Below, piece by piece: positions 51,920 to 60,709 of a stretch of DNA of 64,000 bases. The stretch is from contig NZ_PZJX01000002.1 of NCBI RefSeq assembly GCF_003034915.1, forward strand, positions 58,059 through 122,058, in the 5' to 3' direction. The translations under genes were made by a program, and so were the position numbers. Positions within the stretch are counted from its first letter, which is position 1. Each line of letters begins with the position of its first letter. The notes under the pieces are model-generated. The model saw only the letters and a program-made list of their open reading frames with translations. It had not been told where the DNA came from and searched no databases. This DNA is from Mesorhizobium helmanticense. GTDB lineage: Bacteria > Pseudomonadota > Alphaproteobacteria > Rhizobiales > Rhizobiaceae.

Positions 51920-53605
51920 TCAATGACAGCAGCCTTGCGCCGGTTGTGCGCTCGTCCTGCACAGACAGGACGAACTGATCGGCACGTCCGCCTTGGCGAG
52001 CGCGGCGGCAAGCCTGGTCTGCAGGGCGGGTAACTCCTCAGTCTCGCGGCGCAGTTTCAGGCATTCCACCAGCCCGTGTAGCGCCCATACATTGTTCGGA
52101 TGCTGTGCGCAGCGCTGCACTGCGCCGCTTAGGCCGAGATCGTCGCGGTAGACCTGCTCGGCCTCTTGCGCGAAGCCCTGGTCCAGCAGCAGCGCCGCCA
52201 GCGCATGGCGTGGCGGGTGCATCCACGCCCAGGGCTCGGTGTAGGACAGATTGTCGTCCAGCTCGACCGCTTGCCGCAGATGCGCATAGGCCTCATCATG
52301 GTGGCCCTGGTGATAGGCGAGCTCGCCATCGAGCAAAGCCGCGCCGACGGCCAGCGAAGCCCGTGTCGGGTTGCTGAGGAAACGCCGCTCAGGTGGAATA
52401 CGCGCCAGATGCCGATGGAACCGTTCGCGTTCCTGCTCTGCCCTGGAAAAATCCCTGAGCGTGGCATGCGCGACGCCTTTGGCGTAGTGCTGCATGGCCG
52501 TGGTCAGGAGGTAAAGCTCAGGCTCGTCATCCATCGGTTCGTCGACGATCTCCTGCCAGCGGCCGAAGCGCACCAGCACATGCGATTTCATCGCATGGTA
52601 GCCTTCCACCGTCTGGGTGAGCTTTGGCCGGTCCGGGATGCTGACGACGTCGCGCGTCACCAGGCTGCGCACCTTGTCGGCGGCCCACAGCGCCGGCCGG
52701 TACTGGCCAAGCAACATGCAGGTGAACATCATCAGATGCAGGTCGTGGCCGCAGCCAAGCAGATAGTAGGTGGGCTGATCCGCATAGGCCAGATAGAGGT
52801 CGTTGGCGCGAACCGCCTTTTCGCTGGTCAGCTTCGCCTTCTCGTATTCGCCGCACAGCACGTAGATATGCCCCGGCATGTGGTTCATGTGCCCGGCATC
52901 GGGGCACATCGTGCCGAGCAGGTCGGCCGAGCGCATGCCGCGCTCCGGCATGGTCGACATTTCCAGCAGGTGGATGTGAAGGTGGACGATCGCCGGGTGT
53001 GGTGCCGCACCGGCCTCGTCGGCGAGCCGGATCGACCGCTCGCAAACCTCCAGCGCTTCCAGCACATTCGAATTCGCCGCGGGCTTGCCGGTCTTGAGAT
53101 CCCACAGACGCCGCACGGTGCGCATCATCAACGCCTCGACAAAAAGCGCCATCACATCATGATCGTCGGGAAAGCTTGAGTAGACCCGCCGCATCTCGAT
53201 GGCGTAGGCATCGTCCCATTGCTCGAATTTCGGCGGGGCCGAGACATGCGGCTCGGGGAAACGGCAGGCCAACGCCTCGATCAGACGCCTTTCCACATCG
53301 CTGGCGCGAGCGGCGTTGGCGCGCGCAAGCTGGACATGCTGGAAGCAGCGCCTGGCCGCCCGGTTGGCCTCGGCCTCGCCGTGCTCCTTCCAGGTCAGAT
53401 TGTAGAAAGGCCCGGCGGCATAGGCGATGCCCCAATGGACCATCGGACAGTCGGCGTCCGTTTCCAGCGCCTTCTCAAAGCACTTGATGCCTTCCTCGTG
53501 GTTGAAGCCGTAGCACCAGTTGAGGCCGATATCGAACCAGCGCTGGGTTTCCACTGAGTGGGTGGAGATAGGGCGGCGATAGGCGCCAAGGTCGAAGCGA
53601 TCCAT
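51920..53605 (-). CDS. Tetratricopeptide-repeat protein, cytoplasmic
   Basis: 561 aa without a signal peptide or membrane helix. TPR-like helix pairs run through it, such as 'CYGFNHEEGIKCFEKALETD' near residue 31 and 'GELAYHQGHHDEAYAHLRQA' near 442. Unusual features are the Cys/His-rich end ('SSCLCRTSAQPAQGCCH') and the histidine-rich 'HLHIHLLEM' and 'AGHMNHMPGHIYVLC' segments. These could bind metal. Similar proteins are listed as hypothetical TPR proteins; function unknown. It is convergent with the polyamine-type importer. Confidence 0.7.
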   Translation of the reverse strand: MDRFDLGAYRRPISTHSVETQRWFDIGLNWCYGFNHEEGIKCFEKALETDADCPMVHWGIAYAAGPFYNLTWKEHGEAEANRAARRCFQHVQLARANAARASDVERRLIEALACRFPEPHVSAPPKFEQWDDAYAIEMRRVYSSFPDDHDVMALFVEALMMRTVRRLWDLKTGKPAANSNVLEALEVCERSIRLADEAGAAPHPAIVHLHIHLLEMSTMPERGMRSADLLGTMCPDAGHMNHMPGHIYVLCGEYEKAKLTSEKAVRANDLYLAYADQPTYYLLGCGHDLHLMMFTCMLLGQYRPALWAADKVRSLVTRDVVSIPDRPKLTQTVEGYHAMKSHVLVRFGRWQEIVDEPMDDEPELYLLTTAMQHYAKGVAHATLRDFSRAEQERERFHRHLARIPPERRFLSNPTRASLAVGAALLDGELAYHQGHHDEAYAHLRQAVELDDNLSYTEPWAWMHPPRHALAALLLDQGFAQEAEQVYRDDLGLSGAVQRCAQHPNNVWALHGLVECLKLRRETEELPALQTRLAAALAKADVPISSSCLCRTSAQPAQGCCH

Positions 53606-53843
53606 GAATTCTCACGCAATTGCCGGCGAGCCCGAGCCGGATTCATCTGCGATCAATTTGTGCTGAATGCGCATGGCAAACACAACCGCCGTGAGGTTGC
53701 CGGAGAAGCGGCCTCGATGGACGGCCTTGCGACGCGTTGGTGCACCGGCCCCGCCTTGGATTGACGCGTGACACTTTAGCTGCAAGGTATATTAACGTTT
53801 TGTTTACCAAAAAGTTGGTCTCGGCAGGACCTTGGGGGGCAAT

Positions 53844-54713
53844 TTGGAAACGTTTCTGGGTGCGAACCGCCTTAATTGGGATGATCGGGCCGAACTGCAT
53901 TCGACCGACACGACGGGCAGCTACCACATCGAAAATGTGCTGGCAGGCGGATCCAATCTCTATGAGCTGGAGACGCGTGAGGTCGGTGATATCATCGGCA
54001 AGGACATCGTCCATCTGCAATGTCATATCGGGCTCGACACGATCAGCTTGAAGAATCTGGGCGCGGGCAGCGTGACCGGCCTCGACTTTTCGCCGACCGC
54101 GATTGCAGCGGCACGGGATTTTGCCGCGAAGGCAGGTACAGATGATGTGCGTTTCGTGGAAGCGCCACTGTTCGAGGCAGTCGAAGCGCTCGGCCGAACC
54201 TTTGACATCGCTTACGTTACCTGGGGTTCGGTAAACTGGCTGGACGACGTGTTCCGCTGGGCGCGGGTGGTTGCCGATCTCCTGCGGCCCGGCGGCCGGC
54301 TATATCTGGCCGAGGGCCATCCCCTGATGTTCCAGTGCGACCGCAAGGCTGCGGCGCTGGAGTTCAAGCACGACTGGCGAACGCCAATAGCGCGGCCGCT
54401 CGCATGGAACGAGGAACGGACCTATACCGGCGACGATCGTGTCTTGAAACATCCTCGCTACTATGAGTGGATCCATCCGGTCAGTGACGTGGTCAACGCG
54501 CTGATTGCAGCCGGGCTGACGCTTGATTTTCTCAATGAGCACGACATGGTTTCGTGGCAGCACTTTTCATTTGCCGTGAGGGCCGGCAAGGATATGTACG
54601 GCTTGCCGGAGAACTCGCCTAAGATCCCGATGGCCTATTCCATTGGCGCGACGAAGCGCAGCGTCGGCAAGATACCATATCTTGTTACTCCCAAGACGAT
54701 TGAGGGCCATTAG
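53844..54713 (+). CDS. Class I SAM-dependent methyltransferase
   Basis: About 289 aa. The SAM-binding region is 'IVHLQCHIGLDTISLKNLGA' (motif I, degenerate Gly run) followed by 'TGLDFSPTAIAAAR' (acidic loop) and 'GRTFDIAYVTWGSVNWL' (motif IV). Reads as a small-molecule methyltransferase; the substrate is unknown. The best start is a TTG four bases after a run of six Gs, as no ATG lies nearby. The preceding gap is AT-rich and promoter-like. Confidence 0.8.
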   Translation: METFLGANRLNWDDRAELHSTDTTGSYHIENVLAGGSNLYELETREVGDIIGKDIVHLQCHIGLDTISLKNLGAGSVTGLDFSPTAIAAARDFAAKAGTDDVRFVEAPLFEAVEALGRTFDIAYVTWGSVNWLDDVFRWARVVADLLRPGGRLYLAEGHPLMFQCDRKAAALEFKHDWRTPIARPLAWNEERTYTGDDRVLKHPRYYEWIHPVSDVVNALIAAGLTLDFLNEHDMVSWQHFSFAVRAGKDMYGLPENSPKIPMAYSIGATKRSVGKIPYLVTPKTIEGH

Positions 54714-55115
54714 GGCGACGTGCGTCCATCTTTCGGGCCGATGCGATAGTCCTGCCATTCCAGTTTGCATTGTCATCGCGGGAGCTATGCTCCTTTCCGA
54801 GCAAGCCGCTAGTCAGTATCTTCTTCATGTCGATCCGCTTCGCGGTCGCGCAGCGGCGGTCCTTTCGAGCGCCCATAGACAGCCCGTAATCCTTCAGAAA
54901 CGTGCGGACGGTAGTGTCGGTACCTTAGCCGGCGTCGGTGACAACAAGCGGCTGGGATCTCGGGTGGAGCCGCAAGTACGTTCCAGCGCTCAGCCGCCAG
55001 CGTTAGAAAGTGCAAAAGTTTTAGGACGAGTGAAGGTCAAAATTAAATACTTGAAAGCTAATATTCCACCATCGGATCGGTCCGTGAACTCGACTGGCAG
55101 CTGAGGAATCGCCTA
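54714..55115. other. Gene-free region
   Basis: The 402 bases between the methyltransferase and the GGDEF/EAL gene show no gene I can support. A leftward frame with an internal stop reads LRLHPRSQPLVVTDAG, stop, GTDTTVRTFLKDYGLSMGAR and may be a decayed gene, but I do not recognise it. Confidence 0.4.
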
Positions 55116-57767
55116 TTGGCTCTTTTCCGCGCTAGGTTCGGCGGTGTTAAAAAGGCTGTGTTTTCGCCGGCAAATATTCCGGCGGCAGTGGCCGTGCTGG
55201 TTATTGCCATTAGTGCGGTATTCGCGGACCACCAGAACAAGGTCCTCTCGGACCAGGCCGCTCGCGCGGACGTTCTGGCCAAGGTCAATCTTATCCGCGC
55301 CAAGCTTGAAGGTAACATCAACGGAAACCTTCAACTCGTGCAGGGACTGGTCGCGGCGGTCGTGACCGAGCCCTATATGGGACAGCAACGCTTCGCCTCG
55401 CTCGCGAGCAACCTGCTTGGCGGGGGCTCGCAATTGAAGAACATTGCCGGCGCGCCAGATCTGGTCATTTCCCTGATGTACCCGATGAAGGGCAACGAGA
55501 AGGCGCTGGGCCTCGACTACCGCAAGGACGAACGGCAGCGTGCGGGCGCGCTGAGGGCGCGGGACGAACGCAAGCTCATCCTGGCCGGTCCCGTCGATCT
55601 GAAGCAGGGAGGGCAGGGCTTCGTCGGTCGTATTCCGGTTTTTGTACCGAGCGCGGGCAACACCGAACGGTTCTGGGGCATCATTTCGGCCGTTGTCGAC
55701 GTGCAGCGCCTTTACAAGGCGAGCGGCCTGCTTGACGATGATCTTGGGATTGACATAGCGCTGATCGGCAAGGACGCTCTCGGTCCAGCTGGAGATCAAT
55801 TCTTCGGCAATGAGCGCGTCGGCAAAAGCCATCCGGTGACGGCCGATGTTCTGCTCCCGTCCGGTTCATGGCGGATCGCAGCCATTCCCAAGGATGGCTG
55901 GCCTGCGACGCCCGCCAATGCGTGGTTCTTGCGCGCAATCATGGGGCTGGCCGGGGCGCTGGTTGTGATCCCCTTCCTGGTTACGGGTCGCCTGATTGGC
56001 GAGAGACAGCGCAACTATGCGGAACTGCGTCGATTGTCGAGACGCCTGGAGCTCGCTCTCGAAGCGTCGGCTATTGGCGTTTGGGAACACGATCTCGCCA
56101 CCAACGAACTGACGTGGGACGATCGCGTCAATGAAATATACGGCAAGCCGACTGGTGAGGGCCGCGGCTACACGGACTGGGCGGGAGCAATCCACCCGGA
56201 TGATTTGGCTGGCGCCAACGCCGATTTCGACAAGGCGATGGCCGACGGCGGACCATATTTGTCGGAGTACCGGATCATTCGTCCGGATGGCGAGATTCGT
56301 CATGTTCGATCCAAGGCGATTATTTACCGGGTCGCCGACGAGACCCCGAAGATGATTGGCGCGGAATGGGATGTGACAGCCGATGTCCTGCTGAACAAGG
56401 ACCTCGTTCGCGCAAAACAGCTTTCCGAGTCAAAAAATGCCGAACTCGAGTCGGCCAGGGCGCGCATAGAGCACATCGCGCTGCACGATTCGCTGACCGG
56501 CTTGCCCAACCGGCGTTACCTCGACCAGGTGCTGGAAGACTACGCAGCCAGCGCCAGGCGCTCCGGCGGGCATGCGGCACTGCTTCACATCGACCTGGAT
56601 CGGTTCAAGCACATCAACGATACGCTTGGCCACGCCGCGGGCGACGCAATGCTTGTTCACGCGTCGACTGTCCTGCGGTCCAAGGTCGATGGTGAGGGAT
56701 TTGTCGCTCGCATCGGCGGAGACGAATTCATCATCCTGTGCGTGGTGCATGACGATATCAAGCAACTGGCGCAGCTCGCCGAGCGCGTCATCAGCCAGAT
56801 GCGCGAGCCCGTCTACTATCAGGGCCACCGATGCCGTTTTGGGGTGAGCGTCGGAATTGCAGTCGACAGCCGAAAAGATATCGAAGCCAAACACCTGCTG
56901 GTTAATGCTGACATCGCGCTTTACCGGGCAAAGAGGCGCGGGCGCAATCGATACGAATTCTTCACCGAGGCAATGCAAAGCGAAATCGTCGACACAAAAC
57001 GGATTGCCGACGAAATTCTCGGCGGCCTTGAGCGCAACGAGTTCATTCCCTTCTACCAGCCGCAATTCGACGCAAAGACGCTCGAAATTGTTGGGGTTGA
57101 GGCGCTGGCGCGATGGAAACATCCGGCGAAGGGCATTTTGGCGCCCGATATCTTCCTGAAGACCGCGGAAGAACTGAATGTCGTCTCGATCATCGATCGA
57201 ACCATACTGGAGCAATCGCTCTCGGATTTCAAAGCGTGGTCCGCCGCGAATATTCGCATTCCGCGGGTATCGGTCAACGTTTCGGCGCGGCGCCTTCAAG
57301 ATGACCAACTCATAAAGAGTTTGAAGAAGCTGCATATCAAGAAGGGAACAGTTTCGTTCGAGCTCGTTGAGTCAATTTTCCTTGACGAAAACGACGATTT
57401 TGTCAGCTGGAATGTCGAACAGATAAAAGAACTCGGCATCGACGTGGAAATAGACGATTTTGGTACTGGTTATGCCTCGATAGTCAGCTTGCTCAAGCTG
57501 CAGCCTCGCCGGCTGAAGATAGATCGCCAGCTGGTCATCCCAATTGTCAAATCGCCGCAACGAAGGCAGGTCGTCTCCTCGATCATTGAAATCGGCAAGT
57601 CCCTGGGTATCGAGGTCATAGCCGAAGGTGTCGAGACAATGGAGCATGCGCGGATACTCAAGAGCCTGGGCTGCGACATACTGCAGGGTTATGCCTTCGG
57701 GCGTGCGTTGGATTCCGACGGGCTAAAGGCCTTTATCAGCTCTCGACGTCTGCGCGTGGCCAGCTGA
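55116..57767 (+). CDS. CHASE-PAS-GGDEF-EAL cyclic-di-GMP protein
   Basis: 883 aa membrane sensor. Segments near residues 16-37 and 268-292 are membrane helices enclosing a periplasmic CHASE-type domain. A PAS domain (~310-430) follows, then GGDEF (GGDEF at 534-538, intact, no RxxD inhibitory site at the usual spacing) and EAL (Glu662-Ala-Leu, with DDFGTGYAS and EGVET present). Both synthesis and breakdown of cyclic-di-GMP are thus possible. Start is TTG preceded by GAGGA. A LuxR-LuxI pair follows 160 bases later. Confidence 0.92.
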   Translation: MALFRARFGGVKKAVFSPANIPAAVAVLVIAISAVFADHQNKVLSDQAARADVLAKVNLIRAKLEGNINGNLQLVQGLVAAVVTEPYMGQQRFASLASNLLGGGSQLKNIAGAPDLVISLMYPMKGNEKALGLDYRKDERQRAGALRARDERKLILAGPVDLKQGGQGFVGRIPVFVPSAGNTERFWGIISAVVDVQRLYKASGLLDDDLGIDIALIGKDALGPAGDQFFGNERVGKSHPVTADVLLPSGSWRIAAIPKDGWPATPANAWFLRAIMGLAGALVVIPFLVTGRLIGERQRNYAELRRLSRRLELALEASAIGVWEHDLATNELTWDDRVNEIYGKPTGEGRGYTDWAGAIHPDDLAGANADFDKAMADGGPYLSEYRIIRPDGEIRHVRSKAIIYRVADETPKMIGAEWDVTADVLLNKDLVRAKQLSESKNAELESARARIEHIALHDSLTGLPNRRYLDQVLEDYAASARRSGGHAALLHIDLDRFKHINDTLGHAAGDAMLVHASTVLRSKVDGEGFVARIGGDEFIILCVVHDDIKQLAQLAERVISQMREPVYYQGHRCRFGVSVGIAVDSRKDIEAKHLLVNADIALYRAKRRGRNRYEFFTEAMQSEIVDTKRIADEILGGLERNEFIPFYQPQFDAKTLEIVGVEALARWKHPAKGILAPDIFLKTAEELNVVSIIDRTILEQSLSDFKAWSAANIRIPRVSVNVSARRLQDDQLIKSLKKLHIKKGTVSFELVESIFLDENDDFVSWNVEQIKELGIDVEIDDFGTGYASIVSLLKLQPRRLKIDRQLVIPIVKSPQRRQVVSSIIEIGKSLGIEVIAEGVETMEHARILKSLGCDILQGYAFGRALDSDGLKAFISSRRLRVAS

Positions 57768-57926
57768 CTGCGCCCACCCTGGAGGGATCGGACGAACGGC
57801 TCCGGCTGGGTAGAGGAAGCGTCCGCCGCCCTCGTGGCTCCGGCCTCATCATGCAGCGATGGGATATTCGAAACTTCTAATTTGATGTATGCTTATCTTT
57901 CGGCATGGAGGCGGGGGGTCTCTGGC

Positions 57927-58646
57927 ATGATTGATTCAGAGGTGTTCGACTTTGTCGAACGCTGCAGGAAGCACACAGCGGCAGGGCCGCTTCTGGGCGA
58001 CCTCCTCGAAACCGTGAAAAACCTCGGCTTCGAGCATCTGATCCTAAGCGGGGTTCCGCTCAGCGGTCAGAAACTTGCGCCGATGGTCGAGCTGAATGGT
58101 TGGCCCGCGGGCTGGTTCGAGCGCTACGTCGAAGCCGAACACGCCGCTGTCGACGGGGTCTGCATCTATTCGGCAAAGACCCTGAAGCCGTTCTTCTGGG
58201 CCGATGTTCCCGCAAAATGGGCCGACACGGACGATTCCCGGCGCGTTGCCGGTGAAGCGACGGAGTTCGGCATAGCGAGCGGCTTTGCGGTGCCGATGCT
58301 CAGCGTCCACCATTGGCAATCCGTGCTGTCATTTGCCTCTGCCGCAAAGTCCTGCACTCTATCGCCGCGCCAGCAGGTGCAACTGGTGACGATGGCGGTT
58401 TATGCTGGCATGTCGATCCAGGCCTTGTCAGATGACGATGACGGCGAAGGCCTGCTGACCGACCGGGAAAGGGAAGTGCTCTTGTGGGCCGCGGCCGGCA
58501 AGACCTCGTCGGAAACATCCCAGATCCTCGGCCTGACCGAACGCACCGTCAAATGGCACTCGACGCGGGCTCGCGAGGCTTTTGGGGTCGCCACGACCAC
58601 GCAAGCTGTCGTTGAAGCGGTGCGCAGGCGCCTGATCCACCCCTAG
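57927..58646 (+). CDS. luxR: LuxR-family autoinducer-binding regulator
   Basis: 239 aa with an autoinducer-binding domain (residues ~18-165) and a C-terminal LuxR helix-turn-helix (~178-238, 'LLTDREREVLLWAAAGKTS'). Pocket residues Trp63, Tyr67 and Asp76 match the family, but the Pro normally after that Asp is Gly77, and the Gly in the later 'GxxG' turn is replaced (VHHWQSVLS). The ATG is preceded by GGAGGCGGGG. It lies directly upstream of a luxI gene; lux box at 58740. Symbol used generically. Confidence 0.9.
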   Translation: MIDSEVFDFVERCRKHTAAGPLLGDLLETVKNLGFEHLILSGVPLSGQKLAPMVELNGWPAGWFERYVEAEHAAVDGVCIYSAKTLKPFFWADVPAKWADTDDSRRVAGEATEFGIASGFAVPMLSVHHWQSVLSFASAAKSCTLSPRQQVQLVTMAVYAGMSIQALSDDDDGEGLLTDREREVLLWAAAGKTSSETSQILGLTERTVKWHSTRAREAFGVATTTQAVVEAVRRRLIHP

Positions 58647-58734
58647 AGCATGATCCCGCAAAGTTGCGGACTTTTCGGACAAGATCATGCGAAAAAACAA
58701 AGAGCTAGAGCAGGACGGCCGTCCTGCTCTAGCT
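58647..58734. repeat. Dispersed palindromic element with 32-bp perfect inverted repeat
   Basis: Outer arms GCATGATC (58648-58655) and GATCATGC (58683-58690) enclose 27 bases. Then 58703-58734 form a gapless 32-bp palindrome centred on GGCC, arms starting AGCTAGAGCAGGACGG. An A-run (GAAAAAACAAAG) precedes it, so a leftward transcript would show hairpin plus U-run. This resembles the GCATGATC...GATCATGC repeats of mesorhizobial genomes, from memory. Confidence 0.75.
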
Positions 58735-58739
58735 GCGTC

Positions 58740-58759
58740 AACTGTTCGATCGGACAGGT
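58740..58759 (+). promoter_or_regulatory. lux box of the luxI promoter
   Basis: AACTGTTCGATCGGACAGGT: 8 of 10 dyad positions match, with the ACTGT/ACAGGT end arms expected of a lux box. It lies 56 bases before luxI. A -10-like GACTAT (58781-58786) would place its centre near -43, as for LuxR-activated class II promoters. Confidence 0.8.
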
Positions 58760-58815
58760 GACGTATATTAGCGCGGCTGCGACTATCCACCCGAGAACGA
58801 TCGGGGGGTCGCGCC

Positions 58816-59475
58816 ATGATAACCGCTCACGTAGTCAATGCGCATAACAAGCACCTCTATGAAAACGAATTCGACGAGTTTTTGCGCCGGCGGCACGATT
58901 TCTTCGTGCACCAGAAACATTGGCGCCCTCCAAGCCCGGATGGTCGCGAGCTAGACCAGTTCGATACGGATGCAGCGACGTATCTGCTCGGTATCGAAGA
59001 CGGTCGCGTCGTGACTTCGGCCCGATTGATCCCAACGAGCGAGCCGCACATGGTCTCGGAGGCCTTTTCTCACATGTGCGAAAAATCGGGCGTCCCGCGA
59101 CGCCCCGACTGGGCCGAATGGACGCGCACCTTCGTCGTTCCCGACAAACGCTCCACCGGGCTGCGCGGCACGCTGACACAACTGTGCTGTGCGGTGATGG
59201 AATACGCCCTCGACGAGGGCCTCAGCGCCGTCGGCGGCGTCCAGGAGACGTATTTCATGCCCCACCACGGCGCGCTCAAATGGCGGGCCGAGCCGATGGG
59301 TATGGCCAGGGAAGAAAACGGCGAGTGGTACATCGTTGCGTATATCGATGTGAATGAGGCGGCGCTGGCGAGTGTGCGGAAGATACTTGGGATTGAGCAT
59401 TCGCTGCTGGTTCGGCGTGGGAGGCAGGTGCCGTTCATCGAAAGCAACGAGAACTTACAGCGTCTATTTGCCTAG
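58816..59475 (+). CDS. luxI: LuxI-family acyl-homoserine-lactone synthase
   Basis: 219 aa autoinducer synthase. The conserved residues are all visible: Arg24, Phe29/30, Trp36, Asp47, Asp50, Arg70, Phe84, Glu101 and Arg104. It makes an N-acyl- or aryl-homoserine lactone from S-adenosylmethionine and an acyl donor. 'DGRELDQFDTDAATYLLG' looks closer to RpaI/BjaI/BraI, which use acyl- or aroyl-CoA, than to acyl-ACP LuxI; this is from memory. A good lux box precedes it. The symbol is generic. Confidence 0.9.
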   Translation: MITAHVVNAHNKHLYENEFDEFLRRRHDFFVHQKHWRPPSPDGRELDQFDTDAATYLLGIEDGRVVTSARLIPTSEPHMVSEAFSHMCEKSGVPRRPDWAEWTRTFVVPDKRSTGLRGTLTQLCCAVMEYALDEGLSAVGGVQETYFMPHHGALKWRAEPMGMAREENGEWYIVAYIDVNEAALASVRKILGIEHSLLVRRGRQVPFIESNENLQRLFA

Positions 59476-59500
59476 CAACAATCGATCTCGGGAGAAAGAA

Positions 59501-59563
59501 ATGAAAAAGGCGCCGGTGCGGGGGACGTGCTGGAGCGAAGCTTCCGCGGTGGCGACTTCCTGA
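59501..59563 (+). CDS. Possible 20-codon ORF after luxI, doubtful
   Basis: ATG with GGGAGAAAGAA upstream, 25 bases past luxI, reads MKKAPVRGTCWSEASAVATS then TGA TAG. It may be a small peptide gene of the luxI transcript or the start of a lost gene; nothing else supports it. Confidence 0.2.
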   Translation: MKKAPVRGTCWSEASAVATS

Positions 59564-59687
59564 TAGCGGTGGCCGGGCGGCATGAGCGACCAATAGGACG
59601 CACGCAGCCGGCCTTATCTAGTTGAATCCCAGAACATATCGATTTGAGCGGATCGTACTTTCCCTGATCGGTGCCTTGGGCGACGCT

Positions 59688-60296
59688 TCATTTTTGCCAG
59701 CCGGCCAATTCTGGAAGGTCGTCAAGCCAGCTTTTCTCCGTCATCGAGACCTCGCCGGCCTGCGGCGCAGCCTCGGCGGCGTTCTGAATGAGCCAGTCCA
59801 CCCACTTACGATAGGCAACCGGGTCGAGTTCCGGCGGCAACACCTTGGCCTTGGCCAGCATGCGTTTGCGGAAACTGACCTGCCTGCGCAGCTTGGTGGT
59901 CGTGAACTTGATTGCCTTGCCTTGGTATTCAACCGTCCAGCGCCCATCCCCGTGGCTGGTCAGCCTGTCGATGGCGAATCCGACATCGACCGGTCTATCC
60001 CGCCAAGGAAGCTCGGTGGCATTCTTCCTCAGATCGAGTGCCCATCGCCTGTAGTTGGCGCCGGCACGCTGGGGCGGCAGCACGCCAGCCTGTTCGAGTA
60101 TCTTCCTGCGGAAGGTAGCCTGCTTCTTGAGCTGCCCGGTCGTCAGTTCGATGCGATGCCCACGGAATTCGACGTGCCACCGGATCCTGCCGTTGCCGAA
60201 ATACTTCACCAACCTGTCGATGACGAACTCGTCATCGGAAAGCATCACGCATCCCTGCCTGATGCTGTTGAGAATGTACTGGCTATCGGTGGGCAT
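59688..60296 (-). CDS. Unrecognised protein with two-copy internal repeat
   Basis: 202 aa, soluble and basic. Two ~70-residue units are clearly homologous: one starts 'FVIDRLVKYFGNGRIRWHVE' and ends 'YRRWALDLRKNA'; the other starts 'FAIDRLTSHGDGRWTVEYQG' and ends 'YRKWVDWLIQNA'. Both hold FRxxxLxxAxVLPP. I know no family. An alternative start (MLSDDEF) drops 17 residues. It lies 150 bases past the 3' end of tRNA-Gln, a usual insertion target, so acquisition by transfer is possible. Confidence 0.7.
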   Translation of the reverse strand: MPTDSQYILNSIRQGCVMLSDDEFVIDRLVKYFGNGRIRWHVEFRGHRIELTTGQLKKQATFRRKILEQAGVLPPQRAGANYRRWALDLRKNATELPWRDRPVDVGFAIDRLTSHGDGRWTVEYQGKAIKFTTTKLRRQVSFRKRMLAKAKVLPPELDPVAYRKWVDWLIQNAAEAAPQAGEVSMTEKSWLDDLPELAGWQK

Positions 60297-60447
60297 GAAG
60301 CGGCCTCGCGCGGGAATCTGTCACGAAGCTTAGCCAGTGGCACGCAGCAGCGGCCACCAATCTTTTCGCCCCGGGAATCTTGCCGACGCAAAAAAACGAA
60401 ACGGTCCAGGATGTCCCATTAAATGTTTGTTTTTCTTATGTAATTTT

Positions 60448-60521
60448 TGGCTGGGGAACCTGGATTCGAACCAGGACTAACGGAGTCAGAGTCCGTGGGT
60501 CTACCGTTAACCTATTCCCCA
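60448..60521 (-). tRNA. tRNA-Gln (anticodon CTG)
   Basis: A 74-base cloverleaf: acceptor TGGGGAA/TTCCCCA, discriminator G and encoded CCA, anticodon stem ACGGA/TCCGT with loop CTCTGAC giving anticodon CTG, and T-arm with GGTTCGAATCC. It reads CAG codons as glutamine. Confidence 0.95.
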
Positions 60522-60709
60522 GCAGGCGTGGTTGAAGAAAACCGCGCGGGCAGGGCGGCGATGTCGCCGCGCGTGCCTTGTAGCCGCCGCCGGAAAATAG
60601 TCAAGCCTGCCCGGCGTTTCAATCGCCACGTTTCGTCAGACGGGCTCGCACGCCAGGTTCAGGGCCCGGCGTTCAGGCCCGGACCACCTGGGGAGACGTG
60701 TCCAGCACC

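Noticed and set aside
54685..54990. Leftward frame with internal stop, possible transposase or recombinase remnant
   Set aside because: Could not be matched to any element; no terminal repeats seen.
54643..55104. 153-codon rightward frame after the methyltransferase
   Set aside because: Starts inside the methyltransferase gene, has no recognisable motif and no ribosome-binding site.
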